Positions 18,601 through 24,876 of a DNA stretch of 64,000 nt are shown in pieces; the first letter of the stretch is position 1, and each line of letters opens with the position of its first letter. The notes below the pieces were generated by a model, which did no database searches, was not told where the DNA came from, and was given only the letters and a program-made list of their open reading frames with translations. The stretch spans positions 310,001-374,000 of the forward strand of contig NZ_CALSBP010000002.1 in NCBI RefSeq assembly GCF_943373825.1, read 5' to 3'. The position numbers and the translations under genes are program-made. This stretch comes from Aquimarina spinulae (GTDB taxonomy: Bacteria; Bacteroidota; Bacteroidia; Flavobacteriales; Flavobacteriaceae).

Positions 18601-19516
18601 CGTTACCAATTGCGGCATCAAGAACACCTTGACCTTCATTTACCGATATTGAAGTATTACCATGGGTAATACCATCAGTTGCTCCATCAAGAAAAATGGA
18701 ATTCTCAATATTAGATACTAATTCAAACGTAGTTCCTAGATCTCTTTCATAAACCGCATTCACTCTGGTCATCAGTGCATTCAACTCGGCAAGTACTGCC
18801 GCTTTCCTTTGTTGAGTTGAACCATTTGTAACGCCTGCCTTATCAGTATAAATTTTAGACAATTCTCCTGTTACTGCTATAGCCATTCGATAGACTCTAA
18901 CACGACCATCATTAGCATCTTTTCTTGCTTTGTTTAATTTTGCCGCTTGCTTTGTACTTTTTTCTGAAAAAGTTTCGGCTGCATTATCAATTATCTGACA
19001 GTTAATTGGTTCTGATCCATCCGTTTTTGAAGTAACCATATACGTTTTACTAGTACTAGCAGAAGGTTTGATATTGGTTATTGTAGCATCAGGTCTCATA
19101 ATCATAGCTCTAAAGTTATTATGCCCCAAACTAAAATGTACTACTTCGTTTTCTCCGTTAACAGATGTACCAACATATGATTTAATATCTGGGAACTTTT
19201 TGGCTAAATCCGGATGCAAAACATTGGTTTCCTTTATACGGTATTCTTTAAATCTTCCGTCTTCGGTAGGAAGTATGATAATGACATTTGATTTTCCAAA
19301 TGAATTAAATCTTTTTGGACAATGAGATAAAGCTTCTTTAAATTTCTCAACACTAAGATCGTACGTGTTTTGGTGTGAAGTTTCTGTATTCTTCTTAGAA
19401 GAAGAAATGTTTTCGTTTTCAATAGGGCTACTATTTTTTTTCCAAAAATTATTGGTTTGCGAAAATCCAAATTGGAAAACAAATAAGCCTACAAATAAGA
19501 CAAGTTGATTTTTCAT
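15683..19516 (-). CDS. Secreted reprolysin-like metalloprotease with GEVED domains and T9SS sorting domain
   Basis: 1277 aa. The order is: signal peptide (MKNQLVLFVGLFVFQFGFSQ), a propeptide, and a zinc-protease domain with HEIGHQFGANHSF near residue 355, the HExxHxxGxxH signature of metzincins (reprolysin-like). PKD-like and beta-sandwich segments follow, then two GEVED domains (ending GDEVEDYF and LGEVEDYT). Three Cys-rich linkers with the core CNDGIQNGNETGVDCGG separate these parts. The final segment (SIYPNPFEETVTIDV... to LRLVKF) is a type-A T9SS sorting domain. The protein is probably exported across the outer membrane and released or attached to the surface, degrading extracellular protein. 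It is monocistronic with its own terminator. Confidence 0.88.
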   Translation of the reverse strand: MKNQLVLFVGLFVFQFGFSQTNNFWKKNSSPIENENISSSKKNTETSHQNTYDLSVEKFKEALSHCPKRFNSFGKSNVIIILPTEDGRFKEYRIKETNVLHPDLAKKFPDIKSYVGTSVNGENEVVHFSLGHNNFRAMIMRPDATITNIKPSASTSKTYMVTSKTDGSEPINCQIIDNAAETFSEKSTKQAAKLNKARKDANDGRVRVYRMAIAVTGELSKIYTDKAGVTNGSTQQRKAAVLAELNALMTRVNAVYERDLGTTFELVSNIENSIFLDGATDGITHGNTSISVNEGQGVLDAAIGNANYDIGHVLDSDGTGRGALRAVCDDSKKAQGATGAHPFTSVADYFYRTFVHEIGHQFGANHSFNNSCGGNRLDEGAVEPGGGNTIMAYTGCAPNTENTQYVFFHAKQIDEMWNHIVSIESCATLRSIGNSAPVASIGGNYTIPRSTPFILEGSATDPNTASSQLTYTWNQMDKEIAPMPPRATSTSGPLFRYKPPSSSPNRYMPNLSTIKAGNASSEWEVTPSVARTMNFRFTVRDNHPGGGNTDSKDAVITVSGTAGPFVVTSQNTRFDAPVGSTQTVTWNVAGTTGNGVNAATVDILLSTNGGNTYPITLASAVPNDGSQQITIPDNEGGVNRIMVRGTNHIFFDVTNANFSITDGNPDPMPTNYCAAGYQGNNYIDEVIFGDIINKSENSSYSDFTNLGTNLVKGGSYTLTVNPGIDFWDPNYFGAWIDWNKDGDFEDAGEEVLLATNGAGGITKTVVVPNTAKSGATRLRVRYKIHTAPEPCGTARTNGDEVEDYFVFIKGGSSNPTCNDGIQNGNETGVDCGGPDCDPCTVDPTCNDGIQNGNETGVDCGGPDCNPCNTNVNYCAASTTQNATLHITNVSLGSINNSSTNAAYNDFTNQSTNLTNGQATALTITMNNNTWTYNAVGVWIDWNNNGDFTDAGELVYSRYGAGPYSANITPPSGAISNTSLRMRVRVGYGSEAKITPCGTDTYLGEVEDYTIRIGGTTTPTCNDGIQNGNETGVDCGGSCSPCATNGTVVYVDMSDETTSSSSTWNFFRIEVGDDNDFGAWFTNNSLRLVSYGKNVVCEGTTSNATFIGEGIEIGVASNFVANSNSFVVSSSSYTDWRSKSGYIGFTFKIGGNTHYGWFYATVASDGLSYTIKDYAYNTTAGQGLLTKRPTRQKERTSENKVSIYPNPFEETVTIDVSRLESDTFTITVYNLLGKELIHKKYSKNPGTILLGDQIKSSGNYFVKIQANKHIETLRLVKF

Positions 19517-19832
19517 GATTTAATTTTTTAATAGTTAATGAAGTTGTTGATAAATGGGAATCAACACCTTTTGCAGAAGCAAGCAATGAATTGGAAAACT
19601 CACTGTAGCTTTTAGCAACAATACTTTCATTGAATAGCACGCATACTGCCATTCTTTACTAATGATTTTTGTGAATTCATAACCTAAGCTTAATGGTGAT
19701 TAAAAAAATTGAAGAATTTAAACAACCTCTCTTGATTTGATTTCAAAGGGGATTGTATTAGATTAAAACCACTCGTTATGTTCTACACTTTACTGCCAAG
19801 GTCGAAAATAAACAGTCTATTTCAGTTAAGAA
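19517..19832. other. Intergenic, promoter side of the T9SS protease
   Basis: AT-rich sequence between the protease start and the T9SS remnant. I see no gene, tRNA or strong hairpin. Confidence 0.4.
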
Positions 19833-20176
19833 TTATTCGACTATAACTCTTACCGAATCTGTTCGTTTTCCTAGCTTAACTGTTACCAAATACAGTCCCG
19901 CACTTAATTGATTTGCATTAAACTGAACTGTTTTGGTTTGCTTCTTTTAGTGTACTAAACTCTGTTGCTTTGCCAGGGTTTTGTTTTTTTTAGTAAGGCT
20001 TGTTTTTGAAGTATTTTTTCAAATTCTTTAGCTTTTTCAAAAGCCTCTGGGTTCTGTTTGTAGTATTCTTGCTGAGTTTCCTCGAATGAGCAACTCTTTT
20101 CTTTTTGGTGTTGACCCATAATCGGCCAAATTATCAACCCCATTAGAATCGATAAAAACGTGTTTGTTGTTTTCAT
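19833..20176 (-). pseudogene. Deletion remnant of a T9SS-secreted protein (signal peptide plus sorting-domain tail)
   Basis: The ATG at 20176 opens a 73-codon ORF with a signal peptide (MKTTNTFLSILMGLIIW...GQ) and a start typical of flavobacterial T9SS proteases (QEYYKQNPEAFEKAKEF). It stops at 19955. Immediately downstream, in another frame, 19833-19937 encodes the end of a type-A sorting domain (KTVQFNANQLSAGLYLVTV...VIVE, then stop). A complete protein of this class would have hundreds of residues between these parts. The simplest reading is a large internal deletion that left the two ends fused out of frame. The short N-terminal ORF could still be translated. Confidence 0.75.
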
Positions 20177-20427
20177 TAGATAGTTAAGTTTTGTGTTAGT
20201 TCACAAAATTAACGCTATTCTAACCCTCTGAAATATACTATACTAGCAACACTTAATACTATCTTACCAAGAATAGCTTATATTTCAATATTTTAACATT
20301 TAAATTCAATAAACAATCAACAAAAACAACAAATTGATGAGTATTTTAAACAATAAATGTTAATTAATTAAATAATTCACACCAATTATTGAACAAAACT
20401 CAGCAAGGCAGATTATTTTCTTATAAA
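20177..20427. other. Intergenic stretch before the dispersed repeat
   Basis: AT-rich; no gene, terminator or clear regulatory motif recognised. Confidence 0.4.
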
Positions 20428-20500
20428 AACCTAATCTCGATACAATTTTTTTTCATTATCATTTCAAAAAATCACTCGATTTGACGGCTTTTGATTTTTA
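20428..20500. repeat. Dispersed intergenic repeat, copy 1
   Basis: Contains the blocks AACCTAATCTCGATACAATTTT and AAAAATCACTCGATTTGACGG. Related sequences are at 24413-24500, 28518-28582 and 28821-28876. No coding potential. It lies directly before the 92-bp tandem array. Confidence 0.7.
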
Positions 20501-20520
20501 AACCTTTACATTGAAATCAG

Positions 20521-21132
20521 GTCTACACTGGGATTGGTTCAACCAACTATTTTGAATGCGCTTTACAAGCTTTTCAAAACAAAGATGCCCTCTTCACCAC
20601 AAATGGATCCCAGTCTACACTGGGATTGGTTCAACCAACCATTTTGAATGCGCTTTACAAGCTTTTCAAAACAAAGATGCCCTCTTCACCACAAATGGAT
20701 CCCAGTCTACACTGGGATTGGTTCAACCAACTATTTTGAATGCGCTTTACAAGCTTTTCAAAACAAAGATACCCTCTTCACCACAAATAGATCCCAGTCT
20801 ACACTGGGATTGGTTCAACCAACTATTTTGAATGCACTTTACAAGCTTTTCAAAACAAAGATACCCTCTTCACCACAAATAGATCCCAGTCTACACTGGG
20901 ATTGGTTCAACCAACTATTTTGAATGCGCTTTACAAGCTTTTCAAAACAAAGATACCCTCTTCACCACAAATGGATCCCAGTCTACACTGGGATTGGTTC
21001 AACCAACTATTTTGAATGCGCTTTGCAAGCTTTTCAAAACAAAGATACCCTCTTCACCACAAATAGATCCCAGTCTACACTGGGATTGGTTCAACCAACT
21101 ATTTTGAATGCGCTTTGCAAGCTTTTCAAAAT
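20521..21132. repeat. Tandem array of a 92-bp unit (six full copies and one partial)
   Basis: Copies start at 20521, 20613, 20705, 20797, 20889, 20981 and 21073; the last stops after 60 nt, a few bases before the response-regulator stop codon at 21139. Units differ at only a few positions (for example gatgccc/gataccc, atggatcc/atagatcc, ctttac/ctttgc), so the array is recent or homogenised. Each junction carries the hairpin ATCCCAGT-CTAC-ACTGGGAT, and the unit also has the dyad TTGGTTCAACCAA. The period is not a multiple of three, so it does not encode a repeat protein. It is not CRISPR: there are no variable spacers. Confidence 0.95.
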
Positions 21133-21138
21133 AGGGTT

Positions 21139-21789
21139 TCACTCAATCTTAAAAAGTTTATTTTTCATGCAATAGATCACGAGGCCTACCCTGGTTTTTA
21201 CTTCTAACTTCTTAAAAACCGTTTCTCTATAATTCTCTATAGTCTTAGGACTCAACCCCATTTCTCCGGCGATACTCCTGTAGGTAAGTTCTGAACATGC
21301 ATATTTTAAAAATACTCGTTCCTTATCGGTTAATTTCTCCTGTAGGTTTTTACTGCCTCCTGCTTCTTCAGAATTACGTAGTGCGGTTTCTATCTTACCC
21401 GAATAATAAAATCCTTGCTCTATCACCATTTTCATAGCAAATTCAAAATTTTCGGGATGTATATCTTTTAGCAAGTATCCTTTGGCTCCCGCTCTAAGCA
21501 TTCTAATAATGGTTTCTTCGTCATCTTCCATCGTTAGTGCCAGTACTTTTTGATCCGGTCGATTTTCTTTAAGCCATTGCATCGTTTGCACACCATCCAT
21601 CACAGGCATTTTTACATCCAAAAGAATAAGGTCTGGTGTCTTTCTTTTATGTAAGTAATATTGCGTAAGCTCTTTTCCGTTTTTTAGAATGGCCAACACC
21701 TCATATTCCTCAAGTTTAGATATTAAACTCTCCAGTGATTGTGCAAATAAAAGATGATCATCGACAATAACTATAGTCTTCTTCTTCAT
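21139..21789 (-). CDS. LuxR/NarL-family response regulator (signalling module A)
   Basis: 216 aa. Receiver domain with DD at residues 10-11, phospho-acceptor D58 (LILLDVKMPVMDG) and K around 107; C-terminal LuxR helix-turn-helix (LTDKERVFLKYACSELTYRSIA... SPKTIENYRETVFKKLEVKTRV). It is the last gene of the four-gene module 24089 to 21139 and is separated from its kinase by 421 nt containing two inverted-repeat elements. The paralogue at 45713-46354 directly follows its kinase. Its 3' end runs straight into the 92-bp array. Confidence 0.88.
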   Translation of the reverse strand: MKKKTIVIVDDHLLFAQSLESLISKLEEYEVLAILKNGKELTQYYLHKRKTPDLILLDVKMPVMDGVQTMQWLKENRPDQKVLALTMEDDEETIIRMLRAGAKGYLLKDIHPENFEFAMKMVIEQGFYYSGKIETALRNSEEAGGSKNLQEKLTDKERVFLKYACSELTYRSIAGEMGLSPKTIENYRETVFKKLEVKTRVGLVIYCMKNKLFKIE

Positions 21790-21803
21790 CTGTTTTTTTT
21801 TAT

Positions 21804-21856
21804 TGAAGTAATTTAAGCTTTTTTCAATTCGCTATAAAAATGCTTAAATCACTTCA
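21804..21856. repeat. Inverted repeat just upstream of response regulator A
   Basis: The 15-nt arms TGAAGTAATTTAAGC and GCTTAAATCACTTCA match with one G-T wobble and enclose 23 nt including AATTCGCTATA. It lies 15 nt upstream of the regulator start codon, so it could be an autoregulatory site or an mRNA hairpin. Confidence 0.7.
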
Positions 21857-22031
21857 TTATTTATTAATTATCAGATCAAATTCGCCATTATACGTTTTGG
21901 ATGGTATCAATATTAGTTAAGAATGGCTCCTTTTATCTGTATTGTTTTTTTTATTTATAGTATTTAATTACCTATTTTTTCAAACATTTAAATCTTATAA
22001 GTATCTACATTGAAGCATCGCTTCGTATTTA

Positions 22032-22193
22032 AGAACTCATCTTGAGTAATGTTTTTGCCTACAAAATTCACATTTTCTACCCTAATTTTGCTATTTTTTT
22101 CAACGTAGCTAAGGCTATGCAGAAAAAAATTAACTTCATTATCGCACAAAAGCCAAACTTTTCGGCTTAAAACCACTACTCAAGATGAGTTCT
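22032..22193. repeat. MITE-like palindromic element between kinase A and regulator A
   Basis: A 162-nt element with 24-nt terminal inverted repeats (AGAACTCATCTTGAGTA... on the left, its complement at 22170-22193) that match at 22 of 24 positions. A second internal inverted repeat is present (TTTTTTC...GTAGCTAAGGCTATGC...GAAAAAA). It has no ORF of note. The structure resembles a miniature inverted-repeat element inserted between two partner genes; I cannot define target-site duplications with confidence. Confidence 0.65.
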
Positions 22194-22210
22194 AATACAA
22201 ATGTATTAAA

Positions 22211-22993
22211 TCAATCGTTAAGTTGTATAGGATATGACAAGGTAAGTACAACTCCTTTTCCTGGTGAAGATGTATAATCCAGTTTTGCGTTTACGAGAGA
22301 TGCACGGCTTTTCATATTTAACAAACCAGAATTTGCCTGGACAGATTTTGGATCAAACCCAACACCATCATCCTGCACTCTAATATTGAGTGCCTCTGGA
22401 GTATATTCTAAAACTACTTCGAGGTTTGAAGCTTCTGCATGTTTTATGGTATTAGAGAAAAATTCCTGAATGATACGATATAGGATAATCTCATCTTTGG
22501 GGTTTATATATACTTCTTCTCCTTTTACAGTAAGTGAAGGCTTTAAAAAATTAAGTTTCTCAAAACGTTTGAGCTCTACAGTAATAGATTTTTCTAGCCC
22601 TACATTTTGAATCACTTCGTGATTTAAGGTCTTAGACAAAGTACGTATTTCTTGCAGGCTGTCACCCACTAATTTTCTAACATCTTGTAGTGATTCTGAT
22701 GCTTTATCATCTATGGTAGCTCCCATAATATTAATTTGCATCACGGCAGTCGATAATAGTTGCCCAATATTATCATGCAGCTCCCAACTCACATTTTTAA
22801 GCGCTTGCTCCTGTATCTCTATACGGGATTTAAAAATCTCATCCTCAAAGCGTTGTTCTGCCCTAAATTTATCAAGAAGTAGTTTATTTTTTCGACGCTG
22901 AAATGCCACGAAGAATATGATACCAAATACTACAAAAAATAGAATAATAATGGTAAAATATATAATTAATAAGATCTGTTCTTTCGCGAGCAT
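22211..22993 (-). CDS. HisKA_3-type sensor histidine kinase (signalling module A)
   Basis: One N-terminal TM helix (residues about 6-30), a short coiled linker, then the dimerisation/phospho-acceptor helix with the His in SWELHDNIGQ (H73). The HATPase domain follows, with NTIKHAEAS (N box), DDGVGFDP (G1) and a late SSPGKGVVLTL (G2). I chose the ATG at 22993 because the TM segment follows at once; the longer start at 23017 would overlap the upstream gene by 52 nt. The kinase has no sensor domain of its own, so sensing probably comes from the neighbouring membrane or unknown-domain protein. The C-terminus is typical of NarX/LytS-like kinases that feed LuxR regulators. Confidence 0.88.
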   Translation of the reverse strand: MLAKEQILLIIYFTIIILFFVVFGIIFFVAFQRRKNKLLLDKFRAEQRFEDEIFKSRIEIQEQALKNVSWELHDNIGQLLSTAVMQINIMGATIDDKASESLQDVRKLVGDSLQEIRTLSKTLNHEVIQNVGLEKSITVELKRFEKLNFLKPSLTVKGEEVYINPKDEIILYRIIQEFFSNTIKHAEASNLEVVLEYTPEALNIRVQDDGVGFDPKSVQANSGLLNMKSRASLVNAKLDYTSSPGKGVVLTLSYPIQLND

Positions 22994-23661
22994 ACTATAA
23001 ATCCAATAGTGTAGCAAGTATACATAAAAATATTTGCTACAGTAAGAATTATTCTATAAATATTAACAAATTCAGGGTCTCTAGAACTACTATAATATGA
23101 TCCATAAATAAAAATTGGAGTAATCGTCAAATGAAATATTAAAGCACCTACTGAAATATAAGAAACTATTGATTTGTAAAAAGTAAGTATTTCATCACTT
23201 TTAAATATCTCATAAAAATATATTATAGCGCTTAAAAAAATTAATATAGAACCTGCTATATAATTTGATGATGATATTTTAAAATAAAACTCATCTGAGA
23301 ATAATAAATTTAACGAACTACCTAAAACATAAATAATTGATAAGAAACTTAAATAAGCTGTAAATTTTTGATCTTTAAGGTTACTTCGAAAATAAAGAAT
23401 ATAGAAAGTAAAACTAACAATATGAAATGTATTGTAAATTGGGTAATTGCTTTTTTCTAAAAACGTTCCTTTTAAAAACGAAAAGCTTTCAAAATTATTA
23501 ACACAAACCGTTATCCAACCAAATATTACTTCAATAAAAACTGTCAACCAAAGAAAATAAACAAAATATCGGGTTGATAATTTAACCCGATATTTTGTTA
23601 TATATATAAGCCCTGCAACAGCAGCCATTAATTCCACTGTATTTATTATAGCTAAAAACAT
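22966..23661 (-). CDS. Multi-pass membrane protein of signalling module A
   Basis: 231 aa, largely hydrophobic, with about seven predicted TM segments (for example around residues 3-22, 30-50, 77-92, 101-119, 136-152, 165-185 and 204-225). I recognise no named family. It overlaps the histidine kinase by 28 nt and starts right after the unknown-domain gene. The protein at 44304-44960 has the same size, topology and neighbours. Its likely role is as the membrane sensor or input subunit of the kinase; this rests on context. Confidence 0.75.
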   Translation of the reverse strand: MFLAIINTVELMAAVAGLIYITKYRVKLSTRYFVYFLWLTVFIEVIFGWITVCVNNFESFSFLKGTFLEKSNYPIYNTFHIVSFTFYILYFRSNLKDQKFTAYLSFLSIIYVLGSSLNLLFSDEFYFKISSSNYIAGSILIFLSAIIYFYEIFKSDEILTFYKSIVSYISVGALIFHLTITPIFIYGSYYSSSRDPEFVNIYRIILTVANIFMYTCYTIGFIVCSRKNRSY

Positions 23662-23663
23662 TA

Positions 23664-24089
23664 TTAATAAATGTTGGGAGGATTACCAGCTCCACCAGAA
23701 TTATAAGGCTCAATATCATAATTATTAGGTGCACTATCACCACCTTTTCCTAATTCACCAGCAGGTGCTCCTGTTGGTGCTAAAAAGATAGTTGAATATC
23801 CCTTTTTACTTTTACATTTAGATTCAGGATATGCACCAAAGTACATTCGAATCCCTGGGTTATCAATCCCTTGTTTTTTAGATTTCTTTTTTACGTATTT
23901 AAGATATTCCTGTAATTCTTCGACACTCCAATAAAATTCTCTGGTATCTTCGAATCCAATACACTTATCAATTTCTGGTGTTCTTGTACAGCACCACACA
24001 TGCTGAAGCTCTTTAGCTTCTTCCTTGGTAATGCATTTCGCAGGTCTTTTTTTTCCTTTTTTCCCTTTTTTTGGTAGTTCTTTTCCCAT
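23664..24089 (-). CDS. Unknown-domain protein, module A (GIRxYxxxYP domain, cytoplasmic form)
   Basis: 141 aa with a Lys-rich N-terminus (GKKGKKRPAK) and no signal peptide. The core FYWSVEELQEYLKYV, then NPGIRMYFGAYPE, then YSTIFLAPTG lines up with the lipoprotein at 43595-44293 (IWFDLDTIKKFIYHI, GLGIRIYYANYPK, LHTLVMIPTI). Both end in a Gly/Pro-rich tail. I do not recognise a named family. The gene is 2 nt upstream of the membrane-protein gene, so it is the first gene of the module. Cysteines at WCCTR and DKC are absent from the paralogue. Function unknown; the context suggests an input or output partner of the two-component system. Confidence 0.7.
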   Translation of the reverse strand: MGKELPKKGKKGKKRPAKCITKEEAKELQHVWCCTRTPEIDKCIGFEDTREFYWSVEELQEYLKYVKKKSKKQGIDNPGIRMYFGAYPESKCKSKKGYSTIFLAPTGAPAGELGKGGDSAPNNYDIEPYNSGGAGNPPNIY

Positions 24090-24266
24090 AACGTTATATA
24101 ATTTTAGATTAAATTAGGTTAGACTTACGCTAATATATCCAAAAAACATGCAGCAAAGCAAATACATGCTACCTTAAAATCAAAAACCACACACACCATA
24201 AACAGCATCAAACTCCTGTTTCTCAACACCATAAAGCACTTAAAAAAAATCTGAAAAATATTACAA

Positions 24267-24306
24267 GGGGTATTTACCCCTATTGCTAAAAGGGTGTTTT
24301 CCCCCT
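24267..24306 (-). promoter_or_regulatory. Candidate operator upstream of module A
   Basis: A perfect palindrome GGGG-TATTTA-CCCC (24267-24280) and a second GGG...CCC dyad (24291-24306) lie about 180-215 nt upstream of the first gene. A comparable GGG-TCATTTAA-CCC palindrome lies upstream of module B at 43484-43497. LuxR-type regulators usually bind such short dyads, so these are candidate autoregulatory sites. Confidence 0.35.
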
Positions 24307-24412
24307 ATTCACCTCGATTAATCTGAAATGCGTTAGTTTGAGTGAAATTCTGTTAAGAATTTTGTATCGACCTTTCGATAAACTCAAGATGGTAAGCATT
24401 TCAATACTAAAA

Positions 24413-24500
24413 ACCTATTCTCGATAGTCCTGCTGAGCTTGTCGAAGTACAATTTTACTCATTCTAATCGTAAAATTCACTCGAATTGACGGTTTTTATA
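24413..24500. repeat. Dispersed intergenic repeat, copy 2 (diverged)
   Basis: AACCTATTCTCGATAG..., then GCTGAGCTTGTCGAAGTAC and AAAATTCACTCGAATTGACGG, related to 20428-20500 with an insertion between the blocks. Confidence 0.55.
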
Positions 24501-24599
24501 CCCCTTGAAATATTAATCGAAACTCAGATTATTACTATTACTAGCCCGCGCACAGGGTTGAGTTCTCCCTACAGCGATGGAGCCTTATCTTGTTACGAG

Positions 24600-24681
24600 G
24601 AAAAGTATCCTTATGCTGATGATCGACAAAAAGAGTGCGAGAAAAGATATCTTTATACCGATGATCGACAAAAAGAGTGCA
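24600..24681. repeat. 41-bp direct tandem duplication
   Basis: Two adjacent 41-nt units that share GATGATCGACAAAAAGAGTG and differ at a few positions in the first half. No function seen. Confidence 0.7.
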
Positions 24682-24787
24682 GGGAAGTCTTTTCTTACTG
24701 CAAAGGGAAGGTATTCATATACTATACCTTATAAAAGATAGACTTTTACATGAAATATTCCTTCAACAGATAATCGTGAAGTTGTGG

Positions 24788-24807
24788 ATTCCAGCCTACG
24801 CCGGAAT
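24788..24807. repeat. REP-like hairpin with CTAC loop
   Basis: ATTCCAGC-CTAC-GCCGGAAT, the same design as the hairpin in every 92-bp unit of the 20521 array (8-nt arms, CTAC loop), with changed arm bases. It probably belongs to the same intergenic palindrome family. Confidence 0.6.
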
Positions 24808-24876
24808 GACAAGCTCTTAGACTCAGACTTACACTATAAAACCAAACAACATTGCCGACTTAAGGTAACATACGTT

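Larger units (their letters stand above)
24090..24876. other. 787-nt intergenic region rich in repeats
   Basis: Holds the candidate operators at 24267-24306, a dispersed-repeat copy (24413-24500), a 41-bp tandem duplication (24600-24681) and a REP-like hairpin (24788-24807). The plus-strand reading frame across 24486-24734 spans these repeats, has no protein features and is probably not a gene. Confidence 0.5.

Noticed and set aside
19449..19652. 67-codon minus-strand ORF overlapping the T9SS protease start
   Set aside because: It overlaps the signal-peptide coding region in another frame and has no own support.
20521..21132. CRISPR array
   Set aside because: The period is 92 bp and the whole unit is repeated; there are no variable spacers between short repeats and no cas genes.
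20556..21175. Protein-coding repeats in the plus-strand frames across the tandem array
   Set aside because: The 92-nt period shifts the frame in every unit; the open frames are a by-product of the repeat.
22211..23017. Kinase A start at 23017
   Set aside because: It would add eight residues before the TM helix and a 52-nt overlap; the ATG at 22993 fits the module B kinase better.
24486..24734. 82-codon plus-strand ORF
   Set aside because: It crosses intergenic repeats and a 41-bp duplication and has no protein-like features.
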